From assembly GCA_008636095.1 (NCBI GenBank), contig VSJD01000128.1, positions 1-11,246 of the forward strand: 11,246 bases of DNA. Direction: 5' to 3'. The notes beneath the pieces are model-generated. The model did no database searches. It saw only the letters and a list, made by a program, of their open reading frames with translations, and had not been told where the DNA came from. Below, one piece after another: positions 1 to 6,502 of the stretch. The number at the start of each line of letters is the position of its first letter. Positions within the stretch are counted from its first letter, which is position 1. The DNA comes from Kiritimatiellota bacterium (GTDB lineage Bacteria > Verrucomicrobiota > Kiritimatiellia > JAAZAB01). Position numbers and translations under genes: made by a program.

Positions 1-1
1 G

Positions 2-205
2 GAAGCATTGCGCCAAGTGGTTGCGGTTTGTGATCTGTTATTTGGACGGGAATATCATCGCTATAATGATTTTCAGGCGGTTGGCCGAAAATTTTTGCAT
101 GAATTAATGGGCCAGAACGAAGCCCTGGGCAATCGCGTCTACTGGGAGGAATGCCTGCTGTCAATCTATGGGCTTTCCCTGATTTTTGCCGCCACTCGAC
201 CTTAA
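2..205 (+). CDS. C-terminal end of an unidentified protein, cut by the left edge
   Basis: The frame is open from the window edge to a TAA at 203-205, giving 67 residues. The only in-frame start-like codon near the edge is a TTG at position 8 with no visible ribosome site, so the true start is probably outside the window. The fragment ends in a hydrophobic stretch (LLSIYGLSLIFAATRP) and has several aromatic residues (REYHRYNDF, RVYWEE). I do not recognise a family. Base composition is less GC-rich than in the neighbouring genes. The stop lies only 8 bp from the stop of the helicase gene on the other strand, so the two genes converge with no room for a terminator between them. The main alternative is a chance open frame; the plausible amino acid mix and the clean abutting stop favour a real gene end. 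Confidence 0.5.
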   Translation, partial: EALRQVVAVCDLLFGREYHRYNDFQAVGRKFLHELMGQNEALGNRVYWEECLLSIYGLSLIFAATRP

Positions 206-213
206 TGTGCTGA

Positions 214-2172
214 TTACAAGAATCCGACCTGTTCCTGGCGGAGGCAGTCGGGAGGTATTTCCGTGATGAAGCGGGAGGGCGAAAAGAACTGGGCACCGCC
301 GTCGGGGGCGCGCCGCACGGCCGGTACGCACAAGAACAGCTCGTCCTTGGCGCGAGTCACGGCCACGTAAAACAGACGCCGCTCTTCCTCGTCGTCGCTG
401 GATTCGGTCATGGCGCGGCTGGATGGGAACATGCCGTCGGCCGCCCAGAGCACAAACACGACATTCCACTCCAGGCCCTTGGCCTGGTGCACCGTGCTCA
501 GGCGCAGGCTGTCATTGGCGATCCCGTCCATGCGGTCGGCTTCGGCATCCAGGTTGGTGACCAGCGCCACCTCGTTCAGGAATTCCTCGGTGGATTCGAA
601 GTCCGATATGAAATTCATCACTTCCTGCAAATCCTCCATGCGCCGCTCGTAATCATCAAAGGTATCAAGCGCATACTGGTCGTAAAATGCCTTGTTAAAT
701 TGGAACACAATCTCGGCTGGATCTTCCTTGAGCTCCGTTTCATATTTTTCGAGGATCGGCGCGATGGCTTTCCATAAGGCTTGTGCGGCCGCTGGTAAGA
801 AATCGTGCAGGGCCTGGCGCTGGATGGCGTCACGGGTCTCGAAGCGGTTGCCCAGTGCGCGCCAGATTTTTCCGGCGGTTTTGCCGCCGACCCCCGGCAG
901 GAGCGCAAGCAGGCGCACGAACGCCAGTTCATCGCCCGGATTGTGCAGGATGCGCAGGAGACTGCAGGCATCCTTGATATGGGCCTGCTCGAAGAACCGG
1001 ACGCCGGAAGTGACCGTGTATGGGATGCGTTCGCGGGCCAGCTCCATCTGCAGTTCCATGGCGTGGTAATGGGCGCGATAAAGCACGACCATGTCGCGCC
1101 AGGCGTAGCCTTCGCGCCGCAGGCGCTGAACCTGCTCGACCACGTAGCGCGCCTGGTGGCCGCCATCGCGCAGGATGGCCAGGACGGGTTTGTGATGTGC
1201 CGTGCGGGTGGCGCGCAGGACTTTCTGGAACTGGCGCGGATTGCCGGCGATACAGTGATTGGCCACCCGGAGAATTTCGGGCACACTGCGATAATTGGTT
1301 TCCAGCTTGAACGTGCGCGTGTCCGGGTAGCGCTCGGGGAAGGTCATGATGTTGCGGTAGTCCGCACCGCGCCAGGCGTAAATACTCTGGAAATCGTCGC
1401 CGACCACCAGCAGGTTGCGATTGCGCCTGGCGATCAGGTCCACCCAGTCGGCCTGGATCGGATTGGTGTCCTGGTATTCATCCACAAGCACATAGAGAAA
1501 CTGCTCCTGGTAACGGGCCAGCACCTCGGCGTGCTCCTGGAAGAGCCGCAGGCCGTTGATGAGCAGGTCGTCGAAATCCATGGCGTTCTGGGCGCGTTTT
1601 TTTTTCTGGTACAACTCCAGTACGCGCAGGACCTCGTCGGGGTCCACGGGGTGTGTTTCGAAACGCTGTTCCACGATCGCGCGCACGGCCTGGCGCCGGT
1701 TGACCGCCCCGCTCAGGAGCGACAGGACCACTTCCGGCTTGGGAAACTCCTTGCCTTTCAGCTTCAATTCGGAGAGGCAGGCCTTGATCAGAGTGATGGA
1801 ATCGTCGTGATCCAGAATGGTGAAATCGAGACCGTATTGCAGCAAATGGGCGTGCCGGCGCAGGATGCGGTTGGCCATGTGGTGGAACGTGCCGCCCCAC
1901 AGCCCGCCGACACTCCCGCCCACCAGGGCTTGGGCGCGTTCGAGCATTTCGCGTGCGGCGCGGTTGGTGAAGGTCAGGAGCAGGATGCGCCGGGCATCCA
2001 CGCCCTTTTGCACGAGGTAAGCCACGCGGTAAACGAGCGTGCGGGTCTTGCCCGTGCCTGCGGCGGCCAGCACGAAGAGCGGCCCATCCGGGGCCGTTAC
2101 CGTCGCCAGTTGCTCGGCGTTCAGGGATTGTTCGAAGTTGATAGGAGCGGACGGACTTTCCACAAGCAACAT
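214..2172 (-). CDS. UvrD/PcrA/Rep-type superfamily 1 DNA helicase
   Basis: This is a 652-residue ATP-dependent 3'-5' DNA helicase of the UvrD/PcrA/Rep group, which acts in repair and replication restart. All the family motifs are visible in order: a Q-motif-like LNAEQLATV (17-25), Walker A AAGTGKT (37-43), motif Ia LLLTFTNRAAREM (64-76), motif II DEYQDT (231-236), motif III GDDFQSIYAWRG (258-269), motif IV ETNYRS (291-296), motif V TVHQAKGLEW (560-569) and motif VI VAVTRAKD (603-610). The protein ends soon after PSRFITEIP (632-640), so it lacks the C-terminal extension of full-length UvrD/PcrA and is closer to Rep in length. The ATG has GGGAGG only one base upstream. TTG at codon 2 (4-base spacing) or GTG at codon 4 (10-base spacing) may therefore be the real start. 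The gene is last in a minus-strand series after rmlB, nudix and brkB, separated from brkB by 218 bp that hold a repeat element. Confidence 0.95.
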   Translation of the reverse strand: MLLVESPSAPINFEQSLNAEQLATVTAPDGPLFVLAAAGTGKTRTLVYRVAYLVQKGVDARRILLLTFTNRAAREMLERAQALVGGSVGGLWGGTFHHMANRILRRHAHLLQYGLDFTILDHDDSITLIKACLSELKLKGKEFPKPEVVLSLLSGAVNRRQAVRAIVEQRFETHPVDPDEVLRVLELYQKKKRAQNAMDFDDLLINGLRLFQEHAEVLARYQEQFLYVLVDEYQDTNPIQADWVDLIARRNRNLLVVGDDFQSIYAWRGADYRNIMTFPERYPDTRTFKLETNYRSVPEILRVANHCIAGNPRQFQKVLRATRTAHHKPVLAILRDGGHQARYVVEQVQRLRREGYAWRDMVVLYRAHYHAMELQMELARERIPYTVTSGVRFFEQAHIKDACSLLRILHNPGDELAFVRLLALLPGVGGKTAGKIWRALGNRFETRDAIQRQALHDFLPAAAQALWKAIAPILEKYETELKEDPAEIVFQFNKAFYDQYALDTFDDYERRMEDLQEVMNFISDFESTEEFLNEVALVTNLDAEADRMDGIANDSLRLSTVHQAKGLEWNVVFVLWAADGMFPSSRAMTESSDDEEERRLFYVAVTRAKDELFLCVPAVRRAPDGGAQFFSPSRFITEIPPDCLRQEQVGFL

Positions 2173-2222
2173 GCCTCCCAGCGATCGTCAGCTTAGATCT
2201 GTGGAATACCAAGCCGTTTTTT

Positions 2223-2360
2223 ACCACGGATTACACGGATAGCACGGATTGATTTGAATAATATGCAGATGCTGTTTTCTTGCGACGCAAACATATCTTG
2301 CACCAGAAAAGACCGCATGTGCTGGAATAAAACATCATTAATTATCCGTGTAATCCGGTT
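2223..2360. repeat. CACGGAT 9-bp-unit inverted element, copy 1
   Basis: Three CACGGAT words sit exactly 9 bp apart at 2225, 2234 and 2243. The right arm at 2344-2360 is the reverse complement: CGGATTACACGGAT at 2227-2240 matches 2344-2357 perfectly over 14 bp, leaving a 103-bp spacer that is AT-rich and not repetitive. The element fills most of the gap between the brkB stop (2391) and the helicase start (2172). A second copy with the same arms and an unrelated spacer is at 9913-10020. It could act at RNA level as a long stem or be a non-autonomous MITE-like insertion. No transposase or target-site duplication is evident. Confidence 0.85.
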
Positions 2361-2390
2361 ACTCTTTTTTGGACGTGTCCAACGGCCGCC

Positions 2391-3773
2391 TTACGACGGG
2401 CGGTTCATGAGCGGGGCCTGGTTTAGCCGGGATTGCTGTTGGAGCAGGTCGGCGATACTGAAGTCCTTGAGGGCCTCGGCGGAGCCGGCATCCATTTTGC
2501 CCATCACGTGCCGGATGGCCGGGTTCAGCATGTCCAAGCCTAAACTACGGGGCGTAACCCCGTTCTGGACCATGACGTTAATGATGTCCTTGACGCGAAT
2601 CGAATCCGGAATTTTGAGGAGCACGTAGCGACCTCCGCCGTCAGACACGTCCGCCAGCAGGTTGGCCTTTACGAGGGCATCCACGACTTCATGAATCAGC
2701 CGGACGGGTACGCGGTGGGTATGCGCGTAGGCATTGATTTCGAAATGGGGCACATTGATCATCATGGACTGCGCCGCGTGTGACATGATGGAAAGCGCCA
2801 GCATGATCCGGGACTGGGTGCTGGCCCCGTGTGCCTTTTGCTCCATTTTATAAGTTGAATAATTTTGCAGGGCGAACCCGATTTCAGCGCCCAGCAGGAT
2901 GATCCACCAGGAGATGTAAAGCCAAAATAGGAATATCGGCACCGAGGCCAAGGTCCCGTAAATGGCGTTGTAGCGGCTGATGCCGATCTGCAATTCGATA
3001 TAAAACCATTGCCAACCGATCCACAGGGAGCCGCCGATAACTCCGCTGACTATCGCCGGCATGGTCAGTACCCGCGTGTTCGGCATAAGCTTATAGAGGA
3101 AAATGAAGGCCACCCAGGTCGCCAGCAGGGGCAGGAACGAGAGAAACCAGGAGTATAGGAAATGGGCATAACCGAAACGTTCCTGGAGCAACTGGATCAG
3201 TGCCAGGTTGCTGAGCGTGGCATTGATCGTTGTCGCGGCTACCATCAGGATCGGGACCACCATGACGATACTCAGATAATCCGAGAACTTGCGTAACAGC
3301 CGCCGATGCAGGGTTACGCCCCAAACCCGGTTGAACGACATTTCCACGCAACCCAGCACCTGGACCACGGTCCAAAGCAGGAGTACGAGCCCGATCCCGC
3401 CCAGCGTGGCAAAATTCGTGTTTTTTACGTACGTGAACAGATTGACTACAAAATCCTGAAACTGGTCCGGCATGGCTGCGATGGACTCTATAATGCGCTG
3501 TTCGGCCCAGTCACCCGCGCCAAAGCCCCGCAGGATTGCCAGGGCCAGCGCAAGGATTGGCACGATGGACATCAGGGAACTGTAAGTCAGCGAGGCTGCA
3601 TGCAGGGGGCACTCGTTGTCCTGGAAACCCTTTAAGACCAGGAATACGACCCGGACAAAATTAATGCCGAGGCGCTTGAGCCGCGACAGCGAATTGAGTT
3701 CGATCTCCCAGATGCCCTCGGACATGAATCGCCAGGTGCGCTGGGAAAAGCTCGGTGTAGGTTGTTGGTTCAT
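2391..3773 (-). CDS. YihY/BrkB-family inner membrane protein with C-terminal cytoplasmic domain
   Basis: This is a 460-residue polytopic membrane protein of the YihY/virulence factor BrkB family (once mislabelled RNase BN), whose molecular function is unsettled. Hydrophobic segments lie near residues 58-81, 122-143, 166-182, 205-228, 238-258 and 275-300, matching the usual six helices. The family signature is clear in YGTLASVPIFLFWLYISWW (272-290) followed by LLGAEIGF (293-300), with HAASLTYSSLMSIVP (58-72) at the first helix. About 150 residues follow (roughly 310-460). They look soluble and resemble a winged-helix module (VPVRLIHEVVDALVKANLL, then a GGGRYVLL wing), as in the longer members of the family. 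No strong ribosome site precedes the ATG. The gene lies 64 bp after the Nudix gene on the same strand, and that gap is largely repeat DNA. Confidence 0.92.
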   Translation of the reverse strand: MNQQPTPSFSQRTWRFMSEGIWEIELNSLSRLKRLGINFVRVVFLVLKGFQDNECPLHAASLTYSSLMSIVPILALALAILRGFGAGDWAEQRIIESIAAMPDQFQDFVVNLFTYVKNTNFATLGGIGLVLLLWTVVQVLGCVEMSFNRVWGVTLHRRLLRKFSDYLSIVMVVPILMVAATTINATLSNLALIQLLQERFGYAHFLYSWFLSFLPLLATWVAFIFLYKLMPNTRVLTMPAIVSGVIGGSLWIGWQWFYIELQIGISRYNAIYGTLASVPIFLFWLYISWWIILLGAEIGFALQNYSTYKMEQKAHGASTQSRIMLALSIMSHAAQSMMINVPHFEINAYAHTHRVPVRLIHEVVDALVKANLLADVSDGGGRYVLLKIPDSIRVKDIINVMVQNGVTPRSLGLDMLNPAIRHVMGKMDAGSAEALKDFSIADLLQQQSRLNQAPLMNRPS

Positions 3774-3784
3774 GGCATTAATCA

Positions 3785-3845
3785 GAGGTCAACGGCCAGA
3801 AGTCAGCTGTCAGCTGACAGAGGTCAGAAGTCAGATGTCAGTCAG
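3785..3845. repeat. GTCAG-word repeat cluster (7-bp units plus palindrome)
   Basis: The stretch is built from variants of GTCAG. GTCAGAA (3823-3829), GTCAGAT (3830-3836) and GTCAGTCAG (3837-3845) run in 7-bp register, and further words (AGAGGTCA, AGAAGTCAG) lie upstream. A perfect palindrome with 8-bp arms and a one-base centre, GTCAGCTG-T-CAGCTGAC, occupies 3802-3818. The cluster makes up most of the Nudix-brkB gap, and the stop codon of the Nudix gene (3838-3840) is read from it. It is distinct in sequence from the TTSGAYG array 40 bp away, although both have a 7-bp period. Confidence 0.8.
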
Positions 3846-4470
3846 CAATCAGTTCTTTGTTCTTAACTTTGCGTTCCTTCTTTATTCGACGTTGGACGTT
3901 CGATGTTGGATGTTCGACGTTTTCTTTAGCCAGTTGTCCGATCTCTGATCCTCTGGTTTGCAACATCCCCCAGGCCGCCCAGGTTTTGGCGTCTTGGACG
4001 GCGCCGCGGGACATCATGGCTTTCCAGTCGGCTTCGTCAAGCAAAACCACATCCAGATGTTCATCCGGATCGGGGGCAGACACGCCGCCGCCAGCAAGCT
4101 CGGCATAAAAAACGGCGATTCGTTCCGTGCAGAAGCCGGGCGCCGTGAATATGGAACCCAGCAGCGTCAGGGTTTTCACAGCGTAGCCGGTTTCCTCGCG
4201 GATCTCGCGCCGGGCACACGCTTCCGGTGTTTCGCCGATTTCCAGTGTGCCGGCCACGACCTCCAAAAGCTCCTGCTCGATCGCCTTGCGGAACTGGCGG
4301 ACAAACACAAAGCGTCCATCCGGCGCGCGCGCCCAGATAGCCACCGCCCCGGGGTGACGGACGATCTCGCGCCGGGCGCGGCGTCCATTATCGAGTGCCA
4401 CTTCGAGCACGTCGAGTTTGAGCAGACGCCCGTCAAAAACCGGGTGGGAGCTGATGGTTTTCTCATTCAT
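3838..4470 (-). CDS. Nudix hydrolase, ADP-ribose pyrophosphatase type, with repeat-encoded tail
   Basis: This 210-residue protein should hydrolyse a nucleoside diphosphate linked to another group, most likely ADP-ribose or a sugar nucleotide, with Mg2+ at the Nudix helix. The Nudix box is complete: G74, E80, then REIREETGY at 88-96, satisfying GX5EX7REUXEEXGU. A proline at residue 111 (FTAPG), 15 residues after the box, is typical of ADP-ribose pyrophosphatases. The fold ends near residue 183. Residues 184-210 (starting NVEHPTSNVQRR and continuing with many Lys/Arg) are translated from the 7-bp array at 3885-3919 and the DNA beyond it, so the native stop was probably lost. The ATG overlaps the rmlB TGA in an ATGA arrangement, which indicates translational coupling. 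The substrate is not settled by sequence; context allows a sugar-nucleotide role. Confidence 0.9.
   Translation of the reverse strand: MNEKTISSHPVFDGRLLKLDVLEVALDNGRRARREIVRHPGAVAIWARAPDGRFVFVRQFRKAIEQELLEVVAGTLEIGETPEACARREIREETGYAVKTLTLLGSIFTAPGFCTERIAVFYAELAGGGVSAPDPDEHLDVVLLDEADWKAMMSRGAVQDAKTWAAWGMLQTRGSEIGQLAKENVEHPTSNVQRRIKKERKVKNKELIAD
3885..3919. repeat. Five tandem TTSGAYG 7-bp units inside the 3' end of the Nudix gene
   Basis: Five units abut without a gap: TTCGACG, TTGGACG, TTCGATG, TTGGATG, TTCGACG, followed by TT. The third base strictly alternates C/G and the sixth base varies C/T, so the array looks like a diverged higher-order repeat. On the minus strand it is in frame with the Nudix gene and encodes the beginning of its tail (NVEHPTSNVQRR). 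Seven is not a multiple of three, so such an array passes through all three frames and reads through until it meets a stop. From memory, peptides of this kind recur at the ends of annotated proteins in PVC-like genomes. Confidence 0.88.
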
Positions 4471-5489
4471 CGCTTGCCGTACATCGTGGCATAGTATTTC
4501 TGATACTCACCGCTGCGAATGCGTTCCCACCAGGTACGGTACTGAAGGTACCAGTCCACGGTGGCCTTGAGCGCCGTTTCAAAATCGAACTGCCGGCGCC
4601 AGCCTAACTCCGTTTCGATCTTGGTGGAATCAATGGCATAGCGCCGATCGTGGCCGGGCCGGTCCGTGACGTGCTGGATCAGGGAATCCGGTTTGTTCAG
4701 CAGCTTGAGGATCAGACGGACGACCTCCAGGTTGGGGACGTCGTGCATACCGCCGATATTATAAACTTCGCCGGCCTTGCCCTGGCGCAGGACGCAATCA
4801 ATACCCCGGCAATGGTCGCGCACATAAATCCAGTCGCGCACCTGCCGTCCATCGCCATAGACCGGCAGGGGCTTGTTTTCCAGGGCGTTGGCGATCATCA
4901 GGGGAATCAGCTTTTCGGGGAATTGGTAGGGCCCGAAATTATTGGAACAGCGTGTAATGACGGCGTCCAGGCCGTGCGAACGGTGCGCGGCGCGCACCAT
5001 GAAGTCGGAGCCCGCCTTGGTGGCCGCATAGGGATTGTTCGGCTGGATGGGCGACGTTTCCATAAACCGGCCTTCCGACTCCAGGCTTCCATACACCTCG
5101 TCCGTCGAAACATGCACAAATCGCCGAACGCGATGAACACGGGCGGTGTCCAACAGGCGCTGGGTGCCGAGAATGTTGGTGCGAATGAAGGCCTCCGGCC
5201 CCTCCGGCCCCAACAGCAGGCTGCGGTCCACGTGGCTCTCGGCCGCGAAATGCACAACGGCGTCCATGGCGTGCGCTTGGAACACCGCCGTAACGTCCGC
5301 CTCCACGGTAATGTCGCCCTTGACAAACGTGTAGCGCGGGTTCCGCTCGACCGGGCCCAAGTTCTCCAGGTTGCCGGCATAGGTCAGCGCGTCAAAATTG
5401 ACGATCTGTATGTCCGGGTATTCGGTCAGCATGTAGTGAATGAAGTTGCTGCCAATGAACCCCGCCCCGCCGGTAATCAATAATTTCAT
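4467..5489 (-). CDS. rmlB: dTDP-glucose 4,6-dehydratase
   Basis: RmlB converts dTDP-glucose to dTDP-4-keto-6-deoxyglucose, the second step of dTDP-L-rhamnose synthesis, in the cytoplasm. The 340-residue protein is an extended short-chain dehydrogenase. It has an NAD-binding TGGAGFIGSN at 6-15, HFAAESHVDRS at 80-90, the dehydratase triad STDEVYG (T129, D130, E131), YAATK with Y154 and K158, RCSNNFGPYQFPEKLIP (180-196) and YGDGRQVRDWIYVRDH (211-226). I chose the ATG at 5489 because MKLLITGGAG is the standard N-terminus and AAGAGAG lies just upstream. An in-frame extension to 5597 adds 36 residues unlike the family and runs through the promoter region. An unusual GPEGPEA at 94-100 comes from a 9-bp duplication. 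The gene is first in a minus-strand series and overlaps the Nudix gene by 4 bp. Confidence 0.97.
   Translation of the reverse strand: MKLLITGGAGFIGSNFIHYMLTEYPDIQIVNFDALTYAGNLENLGPVERNPRYTFVKGDITVEADVTAVFQAHAMDAVVHFAAESHVDRSLLLGPEGPEAFIRTNILGTQRLLDTARVHRVRRFVHVSTDEVYGSLESEGRFMETSPIQPNNPYAATKAGSDFMVRAAHRSHGLDAVITRCSNNFGPYQFPEKLIPLMIANALENKPLPVYGDGRQVRDWIYVRDHCRGIDCVLRQGKAGEVYNIGGMHDVPNLEVVRLILKLLNKPDSLIQHVTDRPGHDRRYAIDSTKIETELGWRRQFDFETALKATVDWYLQYRTWWERIRSGEYQKYYATMYGKR
5193..5210. repeat. Perfect 2 x 9-bp in-frame tandem duplication within rmlB
   Basis: CTCCGGCCC occurs twice in a row on the plus strand. On the coding strand this reads GGG CCG GAG twice and gives Gly-Pro-Glu-Gly-Pro-Glu at residues 94-99. 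The usual family sequence here has a single GP before the FI.TN motif, so this looks like a recent three-residue insertion by slippage. Confidence 0.85.
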
Positions 5490-5530
5490 AGTATTTACTC
5501 TCTTGCCATTGCGCCTTTCGCGGATTACCA

Positions 5531-5558
5531 TTGCTAAAATTAAAACACATGATATGAT
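5531..5558 (+). promoter_or_regulatory. Candidate sigma70-type promoter for the secreted-protein/glycosyltransferase cluster
   Basis: TTGCTA at 5531-5536 (4/6 to TTGACA) and TATGAT at 5553-5558 (5/6 to TATAAT) are separated by 16 bp in an AT-rich patch that stands out from the GC-rich surroundings. Transcription would begin near 5565, about 45 bases before the ATG at 5610. The prediction is from hexamer matches only. Confidence 0.45.
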
Positions 5559-5577
5559 AACCATATTGAATTTCCAA
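5549..5577 (-). promoter_or_regulatory. Candidate sigma70-type promoter for rmlB
   Basis: Read on the minus strand, TTGGAA (5577-5572) and TATCAT (5554-5549) are 17 bp apart, matching the consensus at 4/6 and 5/6. The start point would be near 5542, leaving a leader of about 50 bases before the rmlB ATG. The -10 box overlaps the -10 box of the opposing promoter, so the two could compete for RNA polymerase. Confidence 0.4.
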
Positions 5578-5609
5578 TCCAATCTTTTTGGGTACACGGG
5601 GTCATACTA

Positions 5610-6497
5610 ATGAAACAGCCGAGAGCCACGCTTTATTGCTTGGGATTCGCTATGGCGGGGTGGGGGGCCGCCCTGATGGCGCACGCCGTTACGACAACGG
5701 ATTTCAGCCGCTACCAGGTGGTCCTTGATCGCAAGCCGTTCGGTGAAGTGGCGCCCATTGTCGTACCCGGGGCCACGGACTTGGCGGCGGCCGAGTCGTT
5801 TGCCAAGGACTATGAAATGAAGGCCATCATTGACGATGGCGATAAGATCCAGGTGTGTGTTCTGGACAAGAAAACCAACAAGCACATCTATCTGGACATC
5901 GGCCAGGAAATCAGTGGCATGCAGTTGGTCTCGGTGAATTACGACAAGGAAGAGGCAGTCCTGAAAATGGGCGTCGAAACCACTGTTATCAAACTCCATC
6001 CTGACAAGGACAAGAATAAAGGCGTGGCCTCGGCCATGGCGGGCGTGCCGGGTCTGCCCTCGTTCGGGATGCCTCGGAAAAACATGGCCGCGGAGAACAC
6101 AGCCTCGCCCTTCAACTTGAATAACCAGGGCAGTGGCACCCGCAAGCCGTTTTTCTCGGATATAAGAAGGCGTGGCGCCTCGCCTTTTCAACGCATGGGC
6201 ACCAATGTGCCATTCCAGGCCAAGAGTCTGGAGTCCTTTTTCAAGCCAAACACCAATATGACAACGCCGTTTGTCTCGCCCTTTCGGCCGCAGGTCTCGC
6301 CGTTCACGCCGGTCAATACGCCCGCTCAGGATGAAGGGACCGCCGCAGTCGGTCAGCCGGTTGCTCAGCCGGCTGATCTGAACCCTCAGATGCAGCCCAG
6401 TCCGGACCCGGGGTATTCGCAAACTCCGATACAGCCCGCGATAATGCCATTCACCGTACCGGTTGAGGATGACGGGACCGGCGAAAGCGAGGAATAA
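5610..6497 (+). CDS. Secreted protein with GspC/PilP-like domain and Pro-Phe-repeat tail
   Basis: This 295-residue protein begins with a signal peptide (hydrophobic core about 8-23, likely cleavage after AHA at 24-26). Residues 31-130 fit the pattern of the GspC/PilP homology region, a small beta domain of type II secretion and type IV pilus systems. The pattern is FSRYQVVLDRKPFGE, then KAIIDDGDKIQVCVLDKKTNK, then YLDIGQEISGMQLVSVNYDKEEAVLKM. This resemblance is by pattern only. From about 131 on it is low-complexity and rich in Pro, Asn, Gln and Ser, with Pro-Phe motifs at 166-168 (SPF), 179-181 (KPF), 191-193 (SPF), 200-202 (VPF), 219-221 (TPF), 223-225 (SPF), 230-232 (SPF) and 279-281 (MPF). 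It ends in an acidic EDDGTGESEE. The next gene starts 5 bp after its stop, so the two are probably co-transcribed. It probably sits in the periplasm; its partner is unknown. Confidence 0.8.
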   Translation: MKQPRATLYCLGFAMAGWGAALMAHAVTTTDFSRYQVVLDRKPFGEVAPIVVPGATDLAAAESFAKDYEMKAIIDDGDKIQVCVLDKKTNKHIYLDIGQEISGMQLVSVNYDKEEAVLKMGVETTVIKLHPDKDKNKGVASAMAGVPGLPSFGMPRKNMAAENTASPFNLNNQGSGTRKPFFSDIRRRGASPFQRMGTNVPFQAKSLESFFKPNTNMTTPFVSPFRPQVSPFTPVNTPAQDEGTAAVGQPVAQPADLNPQMQPSPDPGYSQTPIQPAIMPFTVPVEDDGTGESEE

Positions 6498-6502
6498 GAA
6501 TC

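Noticed and set aside
258..270. Non-standard helicase motif III (GDDFQSIYAWRG in the protein) as a sign of lost function
   Set aside because: From memory, GDDFQSIY-type variants are common in a subgroup of UvrD-like helicases, and all catalytic residues are present. The range given is in protein residues of the 214-2172 gene.
805..2196. 463-codon open frame on the plus strand opposite the helicase gene
   Set aside because: It is the complement of a gene with all seven helicase motifs. Its own translation has no recognisable family pattern, and long antisense frames are expected in GC-rich genes.
3616..3948. 110-codon plus-strand frame ending in TLDVRCWMFDV
   Set aside because: It runs across the brkB start, the repeat clusters and the Nudix end; the peptide is a translation of the 7-bp arrays and not a gene.
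4650..5483. 277-codon open frame opposite rmlB
   Set aside because: rmlB is certain from its motifs; the antisense product is rich in Val, Gly, Arg and His with no domain pattern.
5519..5529. CGGATTAC word in the rmlB leader as a third CACGGAT element
   Set aside because: Only 8 bases match, with no second unit at 9 bp and no inverted arm nearby; likely chance.
5490..5597. 36-residue N-terminal extension of rmlB
   Set aside because: It crosses the predicted promoters, does not resemble RmlB, and the standard N-terminus MKLLITGGAGFIG starts at 5489 behind a ribosome site.
5607..6422. 271-codon open frame on the minus strand opposite the secreted-protein gene
   Set aside because: The plus-strand protein has a signal peptide and a domain-like pattern and is followed closely by the next gene; the antisense translation is Arg/His-rich shadow.
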